Position numbers and translations under genes: made by a program. A stretch of DNA of 48,597 nt, from NCBI GenBank assembly GCA_047620505.1, contig JBLHKS010000031.1, forward strand, positions 1-48,597, given 5' to 3'. The notes beneath the pieces are model-generated. The model ran no database searches and was not told the DNA's origin. It saw only the letters and a list, made by a program, of their open reading frames with translations. Positions within the stretch are counted from its first letter, which is position 1, and each line of letters begins with the position of its first letter. Source of the DNA: JBLHKS01 sp047620505 (GTDB lineage Bacteria > Verrucomicrobiota > Verrucomicrobiia > Verrucomicrobiales > DEV007). Positions 1 through 9,170 of this stretch are shown one piece after another.

Positions 1-3000
1 TAACATTGCCTCTTTCGAAAGTTTATTGCCGATCTCCGACAAATCAGGACCGAAGTCGATCCCCTCGCCTTTCACTTTGTGACACGTGATGCAGGCCGTG
101 GTCGTGTAGAGCGGCTTACCCGCCTCGGCACTCCCCTTCATCGCGACCAACTCGGCGACCGGCGGAAGCTTCTCGGCTCCAGCAGCTGCTGGGACCTTGA
201 ATTTGCCTTTGGCCGCGTTCCGCAAGCCCTGATCCGGACTGCGGGCGATCGCGCCAGCGGCGAGGAAATGAAGATCGTCAGCGAGCTGGCCCTGTTCGGC
301 GAGCTTGACGAGTTCGCGGCCTCCCGCGCCGGAATTGGCTAACGCGGAAACGACGATTCGAGCGAGTTCCGGGCTGGTTTCCTTCCGCTTGAGCTCGTTG
401 ATGAGCAAGCCCGCCGCGCCGCGATCACCGCTGCGGCCGAGAGCGTTGGCGACGTGGCCAGCACGTTCCGCGTTCTCCGCATCGCGCAAGACACCTTCCA
501 GGTAACCGCGATCACGCGTCAGCAATCGCGCGGCGGTTGCAGCCTCGCTGGAATTCGGATTTGCCGAAATAAAAGCGACCAGCTCCAAGCCGAAACCGCG
601 CAAATTGAGCCGCTCGACGAGGGAAACGAATTCAGGCTTGCCGCGCATCGGTTCGATGATCGCGTTCAAGCGCGCTTCGCCGCCTTCGATCAATTTGATC
701 TTGTTAGAGCCGAGTTGTCCGGCCGCGAAAAGCGCAATTTCCGGGCTATCGATTTTCTGAAACAGTTTCGCGTAGTCCTCGGCAACCGCTTCTTTGTCCG
801 GAAGAAATTGCAGCGAGCGCAGCGCTTTTGAATCGCCAAAATCCGCTGGCAACTCGCCAGCAATCAACGCAGCTGCGATTGGAGAACCTCCGGTCGGACG
901 CGCACGCCAGAGCACATCGGTCGGAACTTTTTCGGCAACCGAAAGGCGGGCATCCCAATGAAGATCAGCCCCGATACCGATCGCTTCGAGCGCCCAGCGA
1001 TCTTCTCCGTCGTGCTTGGCTACGAGCTTAGCCCAGAGGTCATTCGCCTTCGCGCTGCCATCAAATCGTAGAGCAAGCGAGCATTCGCGGCGAACTCCAG
1101 CGTCCGCGTCACCGACGAGCGACTCGACCGCAGCCAGCAGCTGCTCGGGATGAAGTTGGCGAACCGCACGCAGCGCGGTGATGCGAATGTTAGGGTCGTC
1201 GTCCTTCAAAGCAGCTTCTGGATAGTCGAGACGAGCAAGGAGCCAAAGGGCGCGAGCGCGGTGGTGCGGATCGCCCTGACTGAACATTTCTTCCAGCTCC
1301 GGCTTCGCGGCTGCGCCCTTTGCGTGGAGGCCTTGCCAAGCGAGGTAGCGGGCGGCTTCGTTCGGCGAGCTCAAGCTGACTTCGCCAGCCGAGTATTTCT
1401 CTTTGCCTTCGACCGTTACGCGAAACAGCCGACCGCGATCGAGATCACCCATCGCGTGGCCGCCAACGCCTGGATCGTACCAATCGGCAACGATAAGCGA
1501 GCCGTCCGGAGCCACGCAGACATCGCTCGGCCGAAACCAACGGTCGGTCGTGTTTTCCAGAATATTGTGCATCTCCGCCTGGTAGCCGCCGCCGATCGGC
1601 TCGGAAACGTAAGCGCGGACGACGTTCGGACCGGCATCGCAGTGAATCGGCTGACCGTGGAAAATATCCGGAAGCAAGTGGCCTTCGTAAACGCAGATCC
1701 CGGTGGGCGAGCCCTGGCCGGTTTGAATCAGGTTAGGAACCACGCCAGGGTCGTTGAGATGCCAATGCATCAGCGGAACTTCGGTCTCGATGTTCGGCCG
1801 CGGATCGCGCCAGCCAGCGCCGGTGATTTCGTCCTTGTAGCCGTAGTTTCCGAACTCCATCACGTAGTTGATTCGGACGCCTTTGTTTCCGTCGTCGTCG
1901 TTGTCGCTCTGCCAGATTGTGCCGAACGAATCGACCGCAATTTCCCAGTTGTTTCGGAAATTCCAGCCTAACGTTTCAACTCCACTTCCGTCGAGTTCGC
2001 AGCGGAAAACCATCCCCTCGCGATACGACGCGCTGCCCGCGCGGACTTCGTTCCCGGCCTTGTCGACGATGATTTTTCCTTCAGCGTCGTGCAGCGCCTT
2101 GCCTGCGTTGCCGAAGTTAAAATAGAGCCGACCATCCGGCCCGAAGTGAAACGCGTGGATCCCGTGGTCGTGCTGCGCACCACTGATTTTCGTGAACATC
2201 ATCTCTTTCGAGCCTTCGTCCGCCTTTCCGTCACCGTCCCTGTCATAGAGGCTGAAAACCTCCTCGCCAGCTGAGATGATGACGCGGTCTCCGAGCACGC
2301 AAATTCCGTGCGCAGAGTCCACGTCAGTTCCCTGGTAAAAAACTTTGGCGTCATCAGCTTTTCCATCGCCGTCTTTATCTTCGATGATCAGAATCCTGTC
2401 GCCTTCGGGCCGCTTGCCTTTGTGGCGGCGATAATTGATGACCTCACAAACCCAGACGCGACCGCGGTGATCGACGTCGATCGCGCTCGGGCTCAACATG
2501 AGCGGTTCGCTCGCGAAAAGCTGCGCTTTGAGATCTTCGTGAATCTTCAAACTCGCCAGCGCATCCTCCGGCTCATGGCCCGCTTGACCGCCGCCACCAC
2601 CTCCGCCGGAGCCCGCGATGATCGGACCGGGGTTGGCGTTGAAAACGTGAAACTGGACGCTGGTCTCGCCTGACTGATCCGTTCCGCCGTTGTCCAGCGC
2701 TCCACGCGCCTGAAACTTCGCAGCACCCTTCGGCAGGCTGTAAACGAGGACAGAACTGGCGTGGACGCCGATCCCATCCTCAACCGGCTTTCCCAGCACA
2801 CGCATCGGTTGACCGCCTGCGTTTTTGCCAATGTGAGGCTGGCCCCAACCGACTGTCGCCTGCTTCCATTTCATCTCGGTTAGCTTGAGAATTTTGCCGT
2901 CCTCCATCACGACTTTCGGCTCGACCCAATTAACCCAGTCGAACGCATAGCCGTCGACATCGCTCACGACGAGGTAGAGCTCCTTCGAGCCCTTGAGATC

Positions 3001-4044
3001 GACATCGATTTTCACTTCGTGCCCGGGCGTGCTCTCGTTGATCACTTTAGAGGAGAAAAGCGGCTTCACGCCTGACTTTGCGCCAGGCTTGAAAGGCTCA
3101 GCAGCTGCTGACTTCGGCTTGCGATTCTGGGCACCGCCATGCTCAAGTGCGTTGGCTTCGAGTTCCTCTTTCGTCGGCCGCTTCGACTCGACGCCGTCTT
3201 TCGGAATCGGCAACTTCGCGATCCAGGCGACGCCGTTGAGAACCGTTTTGCGGAAACTGTCGTCTTCCCAGTTCCAGTGGTAGTGCAAACCGGTGAAACC
3301 GAAACCACGACCGTCGTTGTAGTCCGCCTTGCGTTGATAAGTCCAGGCAACGTGCTGCGGCTCGCCAGCTGCAACGGCCTTGCGAACATCCGGGTTACCC
3401 GAGTGCGCTCCGTCCTTGCGCTTCATCGTTTCCTCAGGAGCTTTCGCGCTGAGGATCGGCGTAATGCCTTCCATGTCGCCGCGGAAGCGCATGTGAAAAT
3501 ACCACTCGTCGTCGATCTTGAACGGCTTGATCCCGTTCGACGCAGGGTGATCCGTGAACGACTCGAATTCCGCGATCCAATGCGGATTGACCGACCAATG
3601 CGCCTCGAAATATCCGCCCATCCAGTTGAGCATCCCCTTTCCGCTCGGCCCGATCGGCACCTCGACGCCGTAGTGAAGACAGGCGAGCCCGGCCCCCGTT
3701 CTCATGACTTTGTCGAAGTTTTCGACGTGGTTGTTGACGAGGTGACCGCCGCCGCCGGAGCAGAACATCACGACCGCATCCGCTTCATCGAAAAACTCGG
3801 CTTCGTTCGCCGGCCAGTTGATTGAGTAGCGCGCCTCAATCTGATTCGGGTAGGCTTTTTCGAGCCATTCGCCGATCAGATGATTGCCCGCGTTGTATTC
3901 GTGAGCACCGAAGCCGTGCGAAGTTTTGTGGCCGACAAAACAGATGACTTTCTTGTCGGCGTCCTGCGCCTGCAAGCCAGCAGCTGCTAAGAGCCCGAAG
4001 ATGAGGGCGATGAGCCCCGAGATGAGGGATTTTCGAGTGAACAT
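1..4044 (-). CDS. ThuA / NPCBM / PVC-type dehydrogenase / HEAT / cytochrome c fusion protein (3'-truncated by window edge)
   Basis: An open frame of 1348 codons runs off the left edge; I read no stop. It starts with an export signal (MFTRKSLISG..., about residues 1-26). A ThuA-like domain follows (about 30-280; VICFVGHKTSHGFGAHEY, FCSGGGGH), then an NPCBM-like carbohydrate-binding domain (about 325-465; GIGVHASSVL), a seven-glycine linker, and a beta-propeller of the PVC membrane-bound dehydrogenase type (about 480-870; KDGDGKADD, GPDGRLYFNFGNAG). HEAT-like helices fill about 880-1300, and a class I haem site CITCH lies at 1318-1322 followed by GPDLSEIG. The family is thought to be periplasmic and to act in oxidative sugar metabolism; the substrate is unknown. 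The ATG at 4044 is the only one that puts the signal peptide at the N terminus. Four copies of the AGCAGCTGCT palindrome lie in it. Confidence 0.88.
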   Translation of the reverse strand, partial: MFTRKSLISGLIALIFGLLAAAGLQAQDADKKVICFVGHKTSHGFGAHEYNAGNHLIGEWLEKAYPNQIEARYSINWPANEAEFFDEADAVVMFCSGGGGHLVNNHVENFDKVMRTGAGLACLHYGVEVPIGPSGKGMLNWMGGYFEAHWSVNPHWIAEFESFTDHPASNGIKPFKIDDEWYFHMRFRGDMEGITPILSAKAPEETMKRKDGAHSGNPDVRKAVAAGEPQHVAWTYQRKADYNDGRGFGFTGLHYHWNWEDDSFRKTVLNGVAWIAKLPIPKDGVESKRPTKEELEANALEHGGAQNRKPKSAAAEPFKPGAKSGVKPLFSSKVINESTPGHEVKIDVDLKGSKELYLVVSDVDGYAFDWVNWVEPKVVMEDGKILKLTEMKWKQATVGWGQPHIGKNAGGQPMRVLGKPVEDGIGVHASSVLVYSLPKGAAKFQARGALDNGGTDQSGETSVQFHVFNANPGPIIAGSGGGGGGGQAGHEPEDALASLKIHEDLKAQLFASEPLMLSPSAIDVDHRGRVWVCEVINYRRHKGKRPEGDRILIIEDKDGDGKADDAKVFYQGTDVDSAHGICVLGDRVIISAGEEVFSLYDRDGDGKADEGSKEMMFTKISGAQHDHGIHAFHFGPDGRLYFNFGNAGKALHDAEGKIIVDKAGNEVRAGSASYREGMVFRCELDGSGVETLGWNFRNNWEIAVDSFGTIWQSDNDDDGNKGVRINYVMEFGNYGYKDEITGAGWRDPRPNIETEVPLMHWHLNDPGVVPNLIQTGQGSPTGICVYEGHLLPDIFHGQPIHCDAGPNVVRAYVSEPIGGGYQAEMHNILENTTDRWFRPSDVCVAPDGSLIVADWYDPGVGGHAMGDLDRGRLFRVTVEGKEKYSAGEVSLSSPNEAARYLAWQGLHAKGAAAKPELEEMFSQGDPHHRARALWLLARLDYPEAALKDDDPNIRITALRAVRQLHPEQLLAAVESLVGDADAGVRRECSLALRFDGSAKANDLWAKLVAKHDGEDRWALEAIGIGADLHWDARLSVAEKVPTDVLWRARPTGGSPIAAALIAGELPADFGDSKALRSLQFLPDKEAVAEDYAKLFQKIDSPEIALFAAGQLGSNKIKLIEGGEARLNAIIEPMRGKPEFVSLVERLNLRGFGLELVAFISANPNSSEAATAARLLTRDRGYLEGVLRDAENAERAGHVANALGRSGDRGAAGLLINELKRKETSPELARIVVSALANSGAGGRELVKLAEQGQLADDLHFLAAGAIARSPDQGLRNAAKGKFKVPAAAGAEKLPPVAELVAMKGSAEAGKPLYTTTACITCHKVKGEGIDFGPDLSEIGNKLSKEAML

Positions 4045-4298
4045 GCCGGACTGTTTTCCGGCGCGAGGGCGGTGTCAATGCCAGTCAGCGACCGCAGTCA
4101 CTTTCTACGGCGACCCCAAACGACGCCGTAGCTGCTGCTGAGCTGGCTTCGCGAGGATTTCCGGCCATGTCACTCGGTCTCCGCAGATTTCGGCAACGTC
4201 ACGGCGTCACGGCTTTCCCGTCCGAATCGGCGATCTCTTAACAGTTTTCGAATCGCGTCCCTTGTAGAACGACGGTTTCTGGCGAATTTCACAATCAC
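4045..4298. other. Divergent intergenic region
   Basis: This 254-bp stretch separates the starts of the leftward ThuA fusion gene and the rightward LVIVD gene, so it must hold both promoters. I see no convincing -10/-35 pair, no RNA gene and no coding frame with recognisable similarity. Upstream of the rightward ATG the sequence is cacaatcac, with no Shine-Dalgarno. Confidence 0.5.
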
Positions 4299-6422
4299 AT
4301 GAGACTCACGACATTTCTCTACTGTTTTTTGTTTACCTCTTTTGCCATCGCAGAAAACGCCCTGAATACAGTGACCATCCAGTTCGAAAACGAGCAACAG
4401 CCGACGGCAGATGCCGGAGTCGGGCCCGGGATGGACGTCGTTCGCGAGGGCGAATACCTGTTCATGCTCCAGCAACGGAATCTGGTGGTTCTCTCGGTAA
4501 AGGACCCGGCCCGACCGGTGGTGGTTGGGAGACTGGAAGACGTTGGGAACCTTCGGCAGATTGTGGTTCGCGACAACGTTGCGTATATCACTGCGCGGGC
4601 AGACGGCTTGTTCGTCATTGATGTTTCGGACCGAACGGAGCCGAAATTGTTATCGCATTACGACACCACTGAATTCGCGACCGGGATCGCACTGAAAGAC
4701 CAGTTCGCCTTTGTCGCTCAGCGCTGGTTCGGCGTGGAGATCATCGACATTTCCAACCCGGCGAAGCTGCGTCACGTCTCCGTGGTGCGAATCGGCGAGG
4801 CGCAGTCGTGCGTAGTTTCCGACGGGTATTTGTACGCCGGGGCCTGGGAAGAATGCCGCGTCGCAATTTGCGACGTTCGCAACCCTGCTAATCCCAGGTT
4901 GGTTGCCGAAGTTGAACTCAATGGCCGCGGCGACGGATTGTGTGTGGAGAACGGAATTCTTTATGCCGCCTACGGACATCATCAACCGGGAGCCGAGCTT
5001 TCACTCGACGATCCGCGATACGGAAACGGCAACGGAATGGATATTTTCGATGTCTCCAACCCGGCCAAGCCAAAACCGTTATCACGGGTGCAGTTTGCCT
5101 GGCGGTACTATTACGGCTGGCCGGATACGTGGCGGGTAAAACTTTCGTTCCCCTACGCCTACCTCTATCACACGCACAACGGAATTTTCATCCTCGACGT
5201 TTCCGACCCGAAGCATCCGAAAGAGCTGGCGCAAATTCGGATTCCCCTTGTCCCGGGGGAGAAAGGCTTTCAAAAACTCAAGACCGGAGACAAATCCGGA
5301 GTCCGCCCTGTTGTTATTCCGTTCGACACGGAAAAGGTCTGTTACAGTCCGGTCTGCGGCCTGGAGACCGTCGACGGCTACATGTATTTCACAGGTCTCT
5401 TCACCGACCTGCATATTTTCGAGAACGAGAATCTTGTCACGGCGATTAGCGAGGGAGAGGACGATGCCGGCAAGCTAAAGGGAAGCGGCGATTTCCACAA
5501 CTTCGAGGCGCTCGAACCTCTCGAACTGAAAAATCTGGCCACATATCGGCCGGACGGACAGGTTTACGCGGCGGTGGAGAATAACGGATATATTTACGCT
5601 GCCTGTGGATCAGCCGGGATCCATATTCTGGACGAGAACCTGGTCCTCCAGAAGCAGTATCCGACCAGGGGCTTCGCCATGGATGTCCAGGTGCACGAAG
5701 AGAAACTATATGCCGCCCAGGGCTCCGAAGGCCTGGTTTGCTACGAAGCGAGCGGCCCCTCGCTCCAGAGATTGACCTCGTATGAGACGAGCCGTGGCAT
5801 CAGGCAGGTGCGTGTTGCGCCAAATGGTCGATTCGCGGTCGTTCATGCCGGAGGGGCAGGTTACGAAATTCTTGATGTATCTGACCGGAAGCAGATCAAG
5901 TTGGCTAAACACGAACGAGGTTGGGCCGGCTTGGTCTATTACCGGCAACTCTGTAACGGGTTTATCGATGGCGATATCATCTGCGGAACCTGGTGTGCTG
6001 GCCGGACCTTCATGTCTGATCTAGGTGCCGCCGAACCAACAAACCTGCCAGATCCGATTGGCCTTTTGCCGGACATGAAAACCGGCGGCTATGCTGCCTG
6101 CGGCGAATACGCCCTGCTAACGCGCAATGGCGGATACTCCTTCTACAGGCCGCTGCGGGAAGGCGAATACGATACCGAGAAGCCCGTCTACCGAATTCCA
6201 GGTGGCCCTGCTTTTTACGGAAAACCAACGGTTCGGGAAAACATCCTCGTCGCGTGTGATCGTATTGATGGGAATGTGACCGTTCTAGACATCACCGATT
6301 TGAAAAGCCCGAAACTGATTCGCAAATTCAAGATCAGTGGAAACCCCGATCTGGCCTTTATCGGTGACGGGTATATTTTAATACCAACTGGACGCCAGGG
6401 ACTCATCAAGTTCGAATTGTGA
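4299..6422 (+). CDS. Exported LVIVD-repeat beta-propeller protein
   Basis: A 707-residue protein with an N-terminal signal peptide (MRLTTFLYCFLFTSFAIA, cleavage about residue 18). The rest is a chain of repeats of about 40-50 residues built on the pattern 'd.v.v.dg.aYvA....L.viDvSdP..P.l', for example VAYITARADGLFVIDVSD, FAFVAQRWFGVEIIDISNP, AYLYHTHNGIFILDVSDP and VTVLDITDLKSPKLIRKF. This is the LVIVD-repeat signature, which forms propeller-like folds in exported proteins of Bacteroidota and the PVC group. No catalytic residues are recognisable, so a binding or scaffold role at the cell surface is an inference. It contains no copy of the dispersed palindrome found in most long genes here, and it borders decayed genes, which may mean it was acquired. 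Confidence 0.8.
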   Translation: MRLTTFLYCFLFTSFAIAENALNTVTIQFENEQQPTADAGVGPGMDVVREGEYLFMLQQRNLVVLSVKDPARPVVVGRLEDVGNLRQIVVRDNVAYITARADGLFVIDVSDRTEPKLLSHYDTTEFATGIALKDQFAFVAQRWFGVEIIDISNPAKLRHVSVVRIGEAQSCVVSDGYLYAGAWEECRVAICDVRNPANPRLVAEVELNGRGDGLCVENGILYAAYGHHQPGAELSLDDPRYGNGNGMDIFDVSNPAKPKPLSRVQFAWRYYYGWPDTWRVKLSFPYAYLYHTHNGIFILDVSDPKHPKELAQIRIPLVPGEKGFQKLKTGDKSGVRPVVIPFDTEKVCYSPVCGLETVDGYMYFTGLFTDLHIFENENLVTAISEGEDDAGKLKGSGDFHNFEALEPLELKNLATYRPDGQVYAAVENNGYIYAACGSAGIHILDENLVLQKQYPTRGFAMDVQVHEEKLYAAQGSEGLVCYEASGPSLQRLTSYETSRGIRQVRVAPNGRFAVVHAGGAGYEILDVSDRKQIKLAKHERGWAGLVYYRQLCNGFIDGDIICGTWCAGRTFMSDLGAAEPTNLPDPIGLLPDMKTGGYAACGEYALLTRNGGYSFYRPLREGEYDTEKPVYRIPGGPAFYGKPTVRENILVACDRIDGNVTVLDITDLKSPKLIRKFKISGNPDLAFIGDGYILIPTGRQGLIKFEL

Positions 6423-6424
6423 GC

Positions 6425-6605
6425 CGAATGAGGAACAAGCATCGATGCCGAGCGCGAGAGCGACGGCGGCATTGAAATCGGGCAGGGTGACGGCCTTGTC
6501 AGCCACTCATTGGGCTGCTGTAAACACAACCGGCTTTCAACCCGCCACCCGCGACACACCAAGTGAAGACGTAGGGATGGTGCCCGCGAACACCAGTGAC
6601 TTCGC
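6425..6605 (-). pseudogene. Remnant of a DUF1501 C-terminus
   Basis: On the minus strand, about 6605 to 6499 reads GHHPYVFTWCVAGGGLKAG then VYSSPMSG and a stop. This matches the C-terminal block of DUF1501 proteins; the intact copy in this window (35740-37212) has GRDHHPYAFTTWMAGGGVK there. After a frame change, about 6498-6430 reads TLPDFNAAVALALGID, matching the following 'DF.AT..ALGI' block. No upstream DUF1501 sequence is present. The remnant ends against the stop of the LVIVD gene. The call rests on motif similarity only. Confidence 0.5.
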
Positions 6606-6769
6606 TGATTTTCGGATCGCTTTTACATTCTACATTCAATTTCGAACTGCCTTGAGCCATACCCGACTTAAGCTTAGAAACCTGGAACAAATCCACGCCG
6701 AAAACGGAGCGCCCATTTGGCGAGAACCGTCGAGGCAAGTCAAGTAGCTCTCGGATGATAACCAATACT
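6606..6769. other. Intergenic, no gene seen
   Basis: Between the DUF1501 remnant and the sialidase-like pseudogene start I see no coding similarity, RNA gene or clear repeat. It could hold the old promoter of the pseudogene. Confidence 0.4.
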
Positions 6770-7715
6770 ATGAAACACACCCTCACACTCTTCACCATTC
6801 TGCTGTTCGCGAAGCTGGCATCGCTGCAAGCCGCAGAAATCAAGGGGGTGGAAACCAGCGAGGGACTGACGATTCTCGGTCGCTACGTCGCTACGTCGCC
6901 GTCGACAACGTCTGCGCCTGGCCCAACCTGACCCTCCTGCCGGGAGGGGACGATTGTTGCCGTGATTTACGGGCATCCCAGCCATCTTACTGGGCCGGGC
7001 GACGTGCAGTGCTGGACATCCCGCGATGGTGTTGGGCAGTGGGAACTCTGCGGAACAGTCGCTGAGCATGATGCAGAGAGCAATCGAGGGAACGTGGCCG
7101 TTGGCCTCGCCCACAATGGCGACCTCGTCGCGCTGGTCTCCGGCTGGACCGGGCCGCCGGGATACCGGAAAAAGATCCTCCCGCCGTTGGTCTGCCGTTC
7201 GAGTGATGGAGGACGCACATGGAAAACAGACAAATCCGCCATCACCCTGCCGAAAGAGATCAGCCAGGACGACAAGAAACGCGGTCCGATCCCCTACGGT
7301 TCCATCGTCAAGCAAAGCAAAGACAAAATGGCCGCCGCCTTTTACGACACGAGCGGGGCGGTCTTCGTGCTGTTCAGCGAGGACGACGGTCGGACCTGGG
7401 GCAACGCCTCCGTTTTGACAAAGGAATACGGCACCGAAACCACTTTATTGCGATTGCGGCCGAACCGGTTGCTGGCGGTGTCCCGAGCCGGCAAGGGTCC
7501 CGATCCCGACTGATGGCTGCGCGGATTGCGTCAGTACGTTTCCGAAGATGAGGGGCGCACCTGGATTCCGGGCGACGTGATCACCACACACAACGAGCAT
7601 CCCGGCCACCTCCTGCGTCTCAAGGATGGACGCGTCCTGGTCACCTTTGGCCCGCAAAGTCGGCATTCGGGTTATTGCCGACGAGGGGCGGACGTGGGAG
7701 CCGAAGGAGCGGATC
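6770..7715 (+). pseudogene. Sialidase / BNR-repeat (Asp-box) exported protein, multiply disrupted
   Basis: A former exported sialidase-family gene. Its signal peptide is intact (ATG 6770, MKHTLTLFTILLFAKLASLQA). Four Asp-box-like motifs follow: SSDGGRTW near 7200, SEDDGRTW near 7377, SEDEGRTW near 7541 and ADEGRTWEP near 7675. Visible lesions: an 8-bp tandem duplication (ctacgtcg twice, 6883-6898) that shifts the frame; an extra G near 6945-6950 that interrupts the LLPGGTIVAVIYGHP reading; an in-frame TGA at 7511-7513 between PDPD and WLRGLRQYV; and a frameshift near 7640-7665. The 3' part is lost where it runs into IS256-family sequence. Relatives act on sialic acids or other sugars outside the cell. 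Confidence 0.8.
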
Positions 7716-8436
7716 GGAATGTGGATTGGCGTTAAAGAAGGGTCGAAATTCTGGGTGCAGATCCTGACAGAGCTCAAGAATCGCGGTCTCAAGGACATCT
7801 TCATCGCGTGTGTAGATGGGCTGACGGGTTTTCCTGAGGCGATCGAAGCGGAGTATCCGGAAACGAAAGTTCAACTCTGTATCGTGCACATGGTCCGCAA
7901 CAGTCTGAAGTATGTGGGCTGGAAACAGCGCAAGGAAGTGGCCGCGGATTTGAAGGAGATCTACCGAGCTTCTACCAAAGAAGCCGCGCTGAAAGCGTTA
8001 GACGACTTTGCCGGTAAGCGGGACGAAAGTTTTCCGCTGATCAGTAGATGGTGGCGAGTTCATTGGGAAAACCTGCGGACGATTTTCGAGTATCCCGAAG
8101 AGATTCGGCGAGTGATTTACACGACCAATGCGATCGAGAGTCTGAATCATCCGCTGCGCAAAGTGCTGAAAAATCGCAAGTCGTTTCCTAACGAAAATGC
8201 GTTAAGGAAAGTGATCTATTTATCTCGGGCTGATGCGCGCCAGTGAGAAGTAGACACGGCCCGTGCAGAACTGGGCCCGGGCATTGATTCAATTTGCGCT
8301 CGAATTTGAAACGCGAATGCCGAAATTTTAAAAGAAAAAGGGGGAGCCGCCCGACCAACTAACATCATTACTCTTATTCCCATCTTGGGGAAATCCAAAA
8401 CCGCCAGTTACACAGATTTTCTGACACTCCCGATTT
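7716..8436 (+). mobile_element. Decayed IS256-family insertion sequence (5'-truncated transposase plus right end)
   Basis: From about 7716 the frame becomes an IS256-family (mutator) transposase: GMWIGVKEGSKFWVQILTEL, IACVDGLTGFPEAIEAEYP, VQLCIVHMVRNSLKYV, HWENLRTIFEYP, YTTNAIESLN. The second catalytic Asp (CVDG) and the catalytic Glu (AIESLN) are present; the N-terminal part with the first Asp is gone. A frameshift near 8218 ends that frame at 8246. In the next frame LMRASEK, a TAG where family members have Trp (8249-8251), then TRPVQNWARALIQFALEFE finish the family's C-terminus at about 8331. The stretch 8408-8431 (ttacacagattttctgacactccc) resembles the terminal inverted repeat of such elements. 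No left end is visible. The element is dead. Confidence 0.85.
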
Positions 8437-8445
8437 TGCCCTGGC

Positions 8446-9126
8446 TCAGGCAACCAGCCGTCCATCCGCCAGAAAAACCGTCCGATCGCCCGTCTTCGCC
8501 AGATCCTGGTCGTGCGTCACCACGATCATCGTCGTTTTTTCCGACTCCACCATCTCCAGCAGCAGATCCATCACTTCGCTGCCGGTCTTTGAATCGAGGT
8601 TCCCAGTCGGTTCGTCTGCGAAGAGAATCTCTGGCTTGTTGATCAAGGCGCGGGCGATCGCAACGCGCTGCTGTTCGCCGCCGGACAGCTCCGCGGGCAG
8701 GTGGTTCATTCGATCCGCCAAGCCGACCCGATCGAGCATCTCGTTGCCGTGATCCATAAGATCAGTTTTCCCGATCATCGCCGGCAGCTGCACATTTTCC
8801 AGAGCCGTCAGCTCGGGCAGCAGAAAGTAGTTTTGAAAGACGTAGCCCATCTGCTGATTGCGGATTCGGGCCTGGTCGGAGGCAGGCAATTCGTAGAGCG
8901 ACTGGCCATTGATGCTCACGCTTCCTTCGTTCGGGCGCTCCAAACCAGCCAGCGTGTACAAAAGAGAGGTCTTTCCCGCTCCCGAAGCGCCGCAAAGAAA
9001 CATCTTCTCTCCGCGCTGAACGTCCAGATCGACCCCTTGCAGAACGCGAATTTCCTTCTCGCCGATCGTGAAGGCGCGATGCAGGTTTTTGCACTGAACG
9101 TGGGCCGGGCCGGAGTCGTTGGACAT
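8446..9126 (-). CDS. LolD-like ABC transporter ATP-binding protein
   Basis: A 226-residue ATPase of the LolD/MacB/FtsE type, which energises lipoprotein release or macrolide- and peptide-type export at the inner membrane. Motifs in order: Walker A GASGAGKTS, Q-loop (VFQNYFLLPELTALENV), signature LSGGEQQRVAIARAL, Walker B ILFADEPTGNLDS, and H-loop VVTHD. The upstream extension of the open frame is rejected because MSNDSGPAHVQCKNLHRAF begins just before the usual N-terminal strand and the extension overlaps the preceding gene. No membrane permease is encoded beside it, so the substrate cannot be given. It lies 44 bp downstream of the glycerophosphodiesterase gene on the same strand and is the last gene before the decayed IS. 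Confidence 0.85.
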   Translation of the reverse strand: MSNDSGPAHVQCKNLHRAFTIGEKEIRVLQGVDLDVQRGEKMFLCGASGAGKTSLLYTLAGLERPNEGSVSINGQSLYELPASDQARIRNQQMGYVFQNYFLLPELTALENVQLPAMIGKTDLMDHGNEMLDRVGLADRMNHLPAELSGGEQQRVAIARALINKPEILFADEPTGNLDSKTGSEVMDLLLEMVESEKTTMIVVTHDQDLAKTGDRTVFLADGRLVA

Positions 9127-9170
9127 TGCTGAAATCGATACACGCTTCGAACGAGCTTGCGAGAGATTGT

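Noticed and set aside
1150..1971. 273-residue plus-strand open frame opposite the ThuA fusion gene
   Set aside because: It is the antisense of a clearly coding gene with signal peptide, propeller motifs and CXXCH, and its own translation has no recognisable motif.
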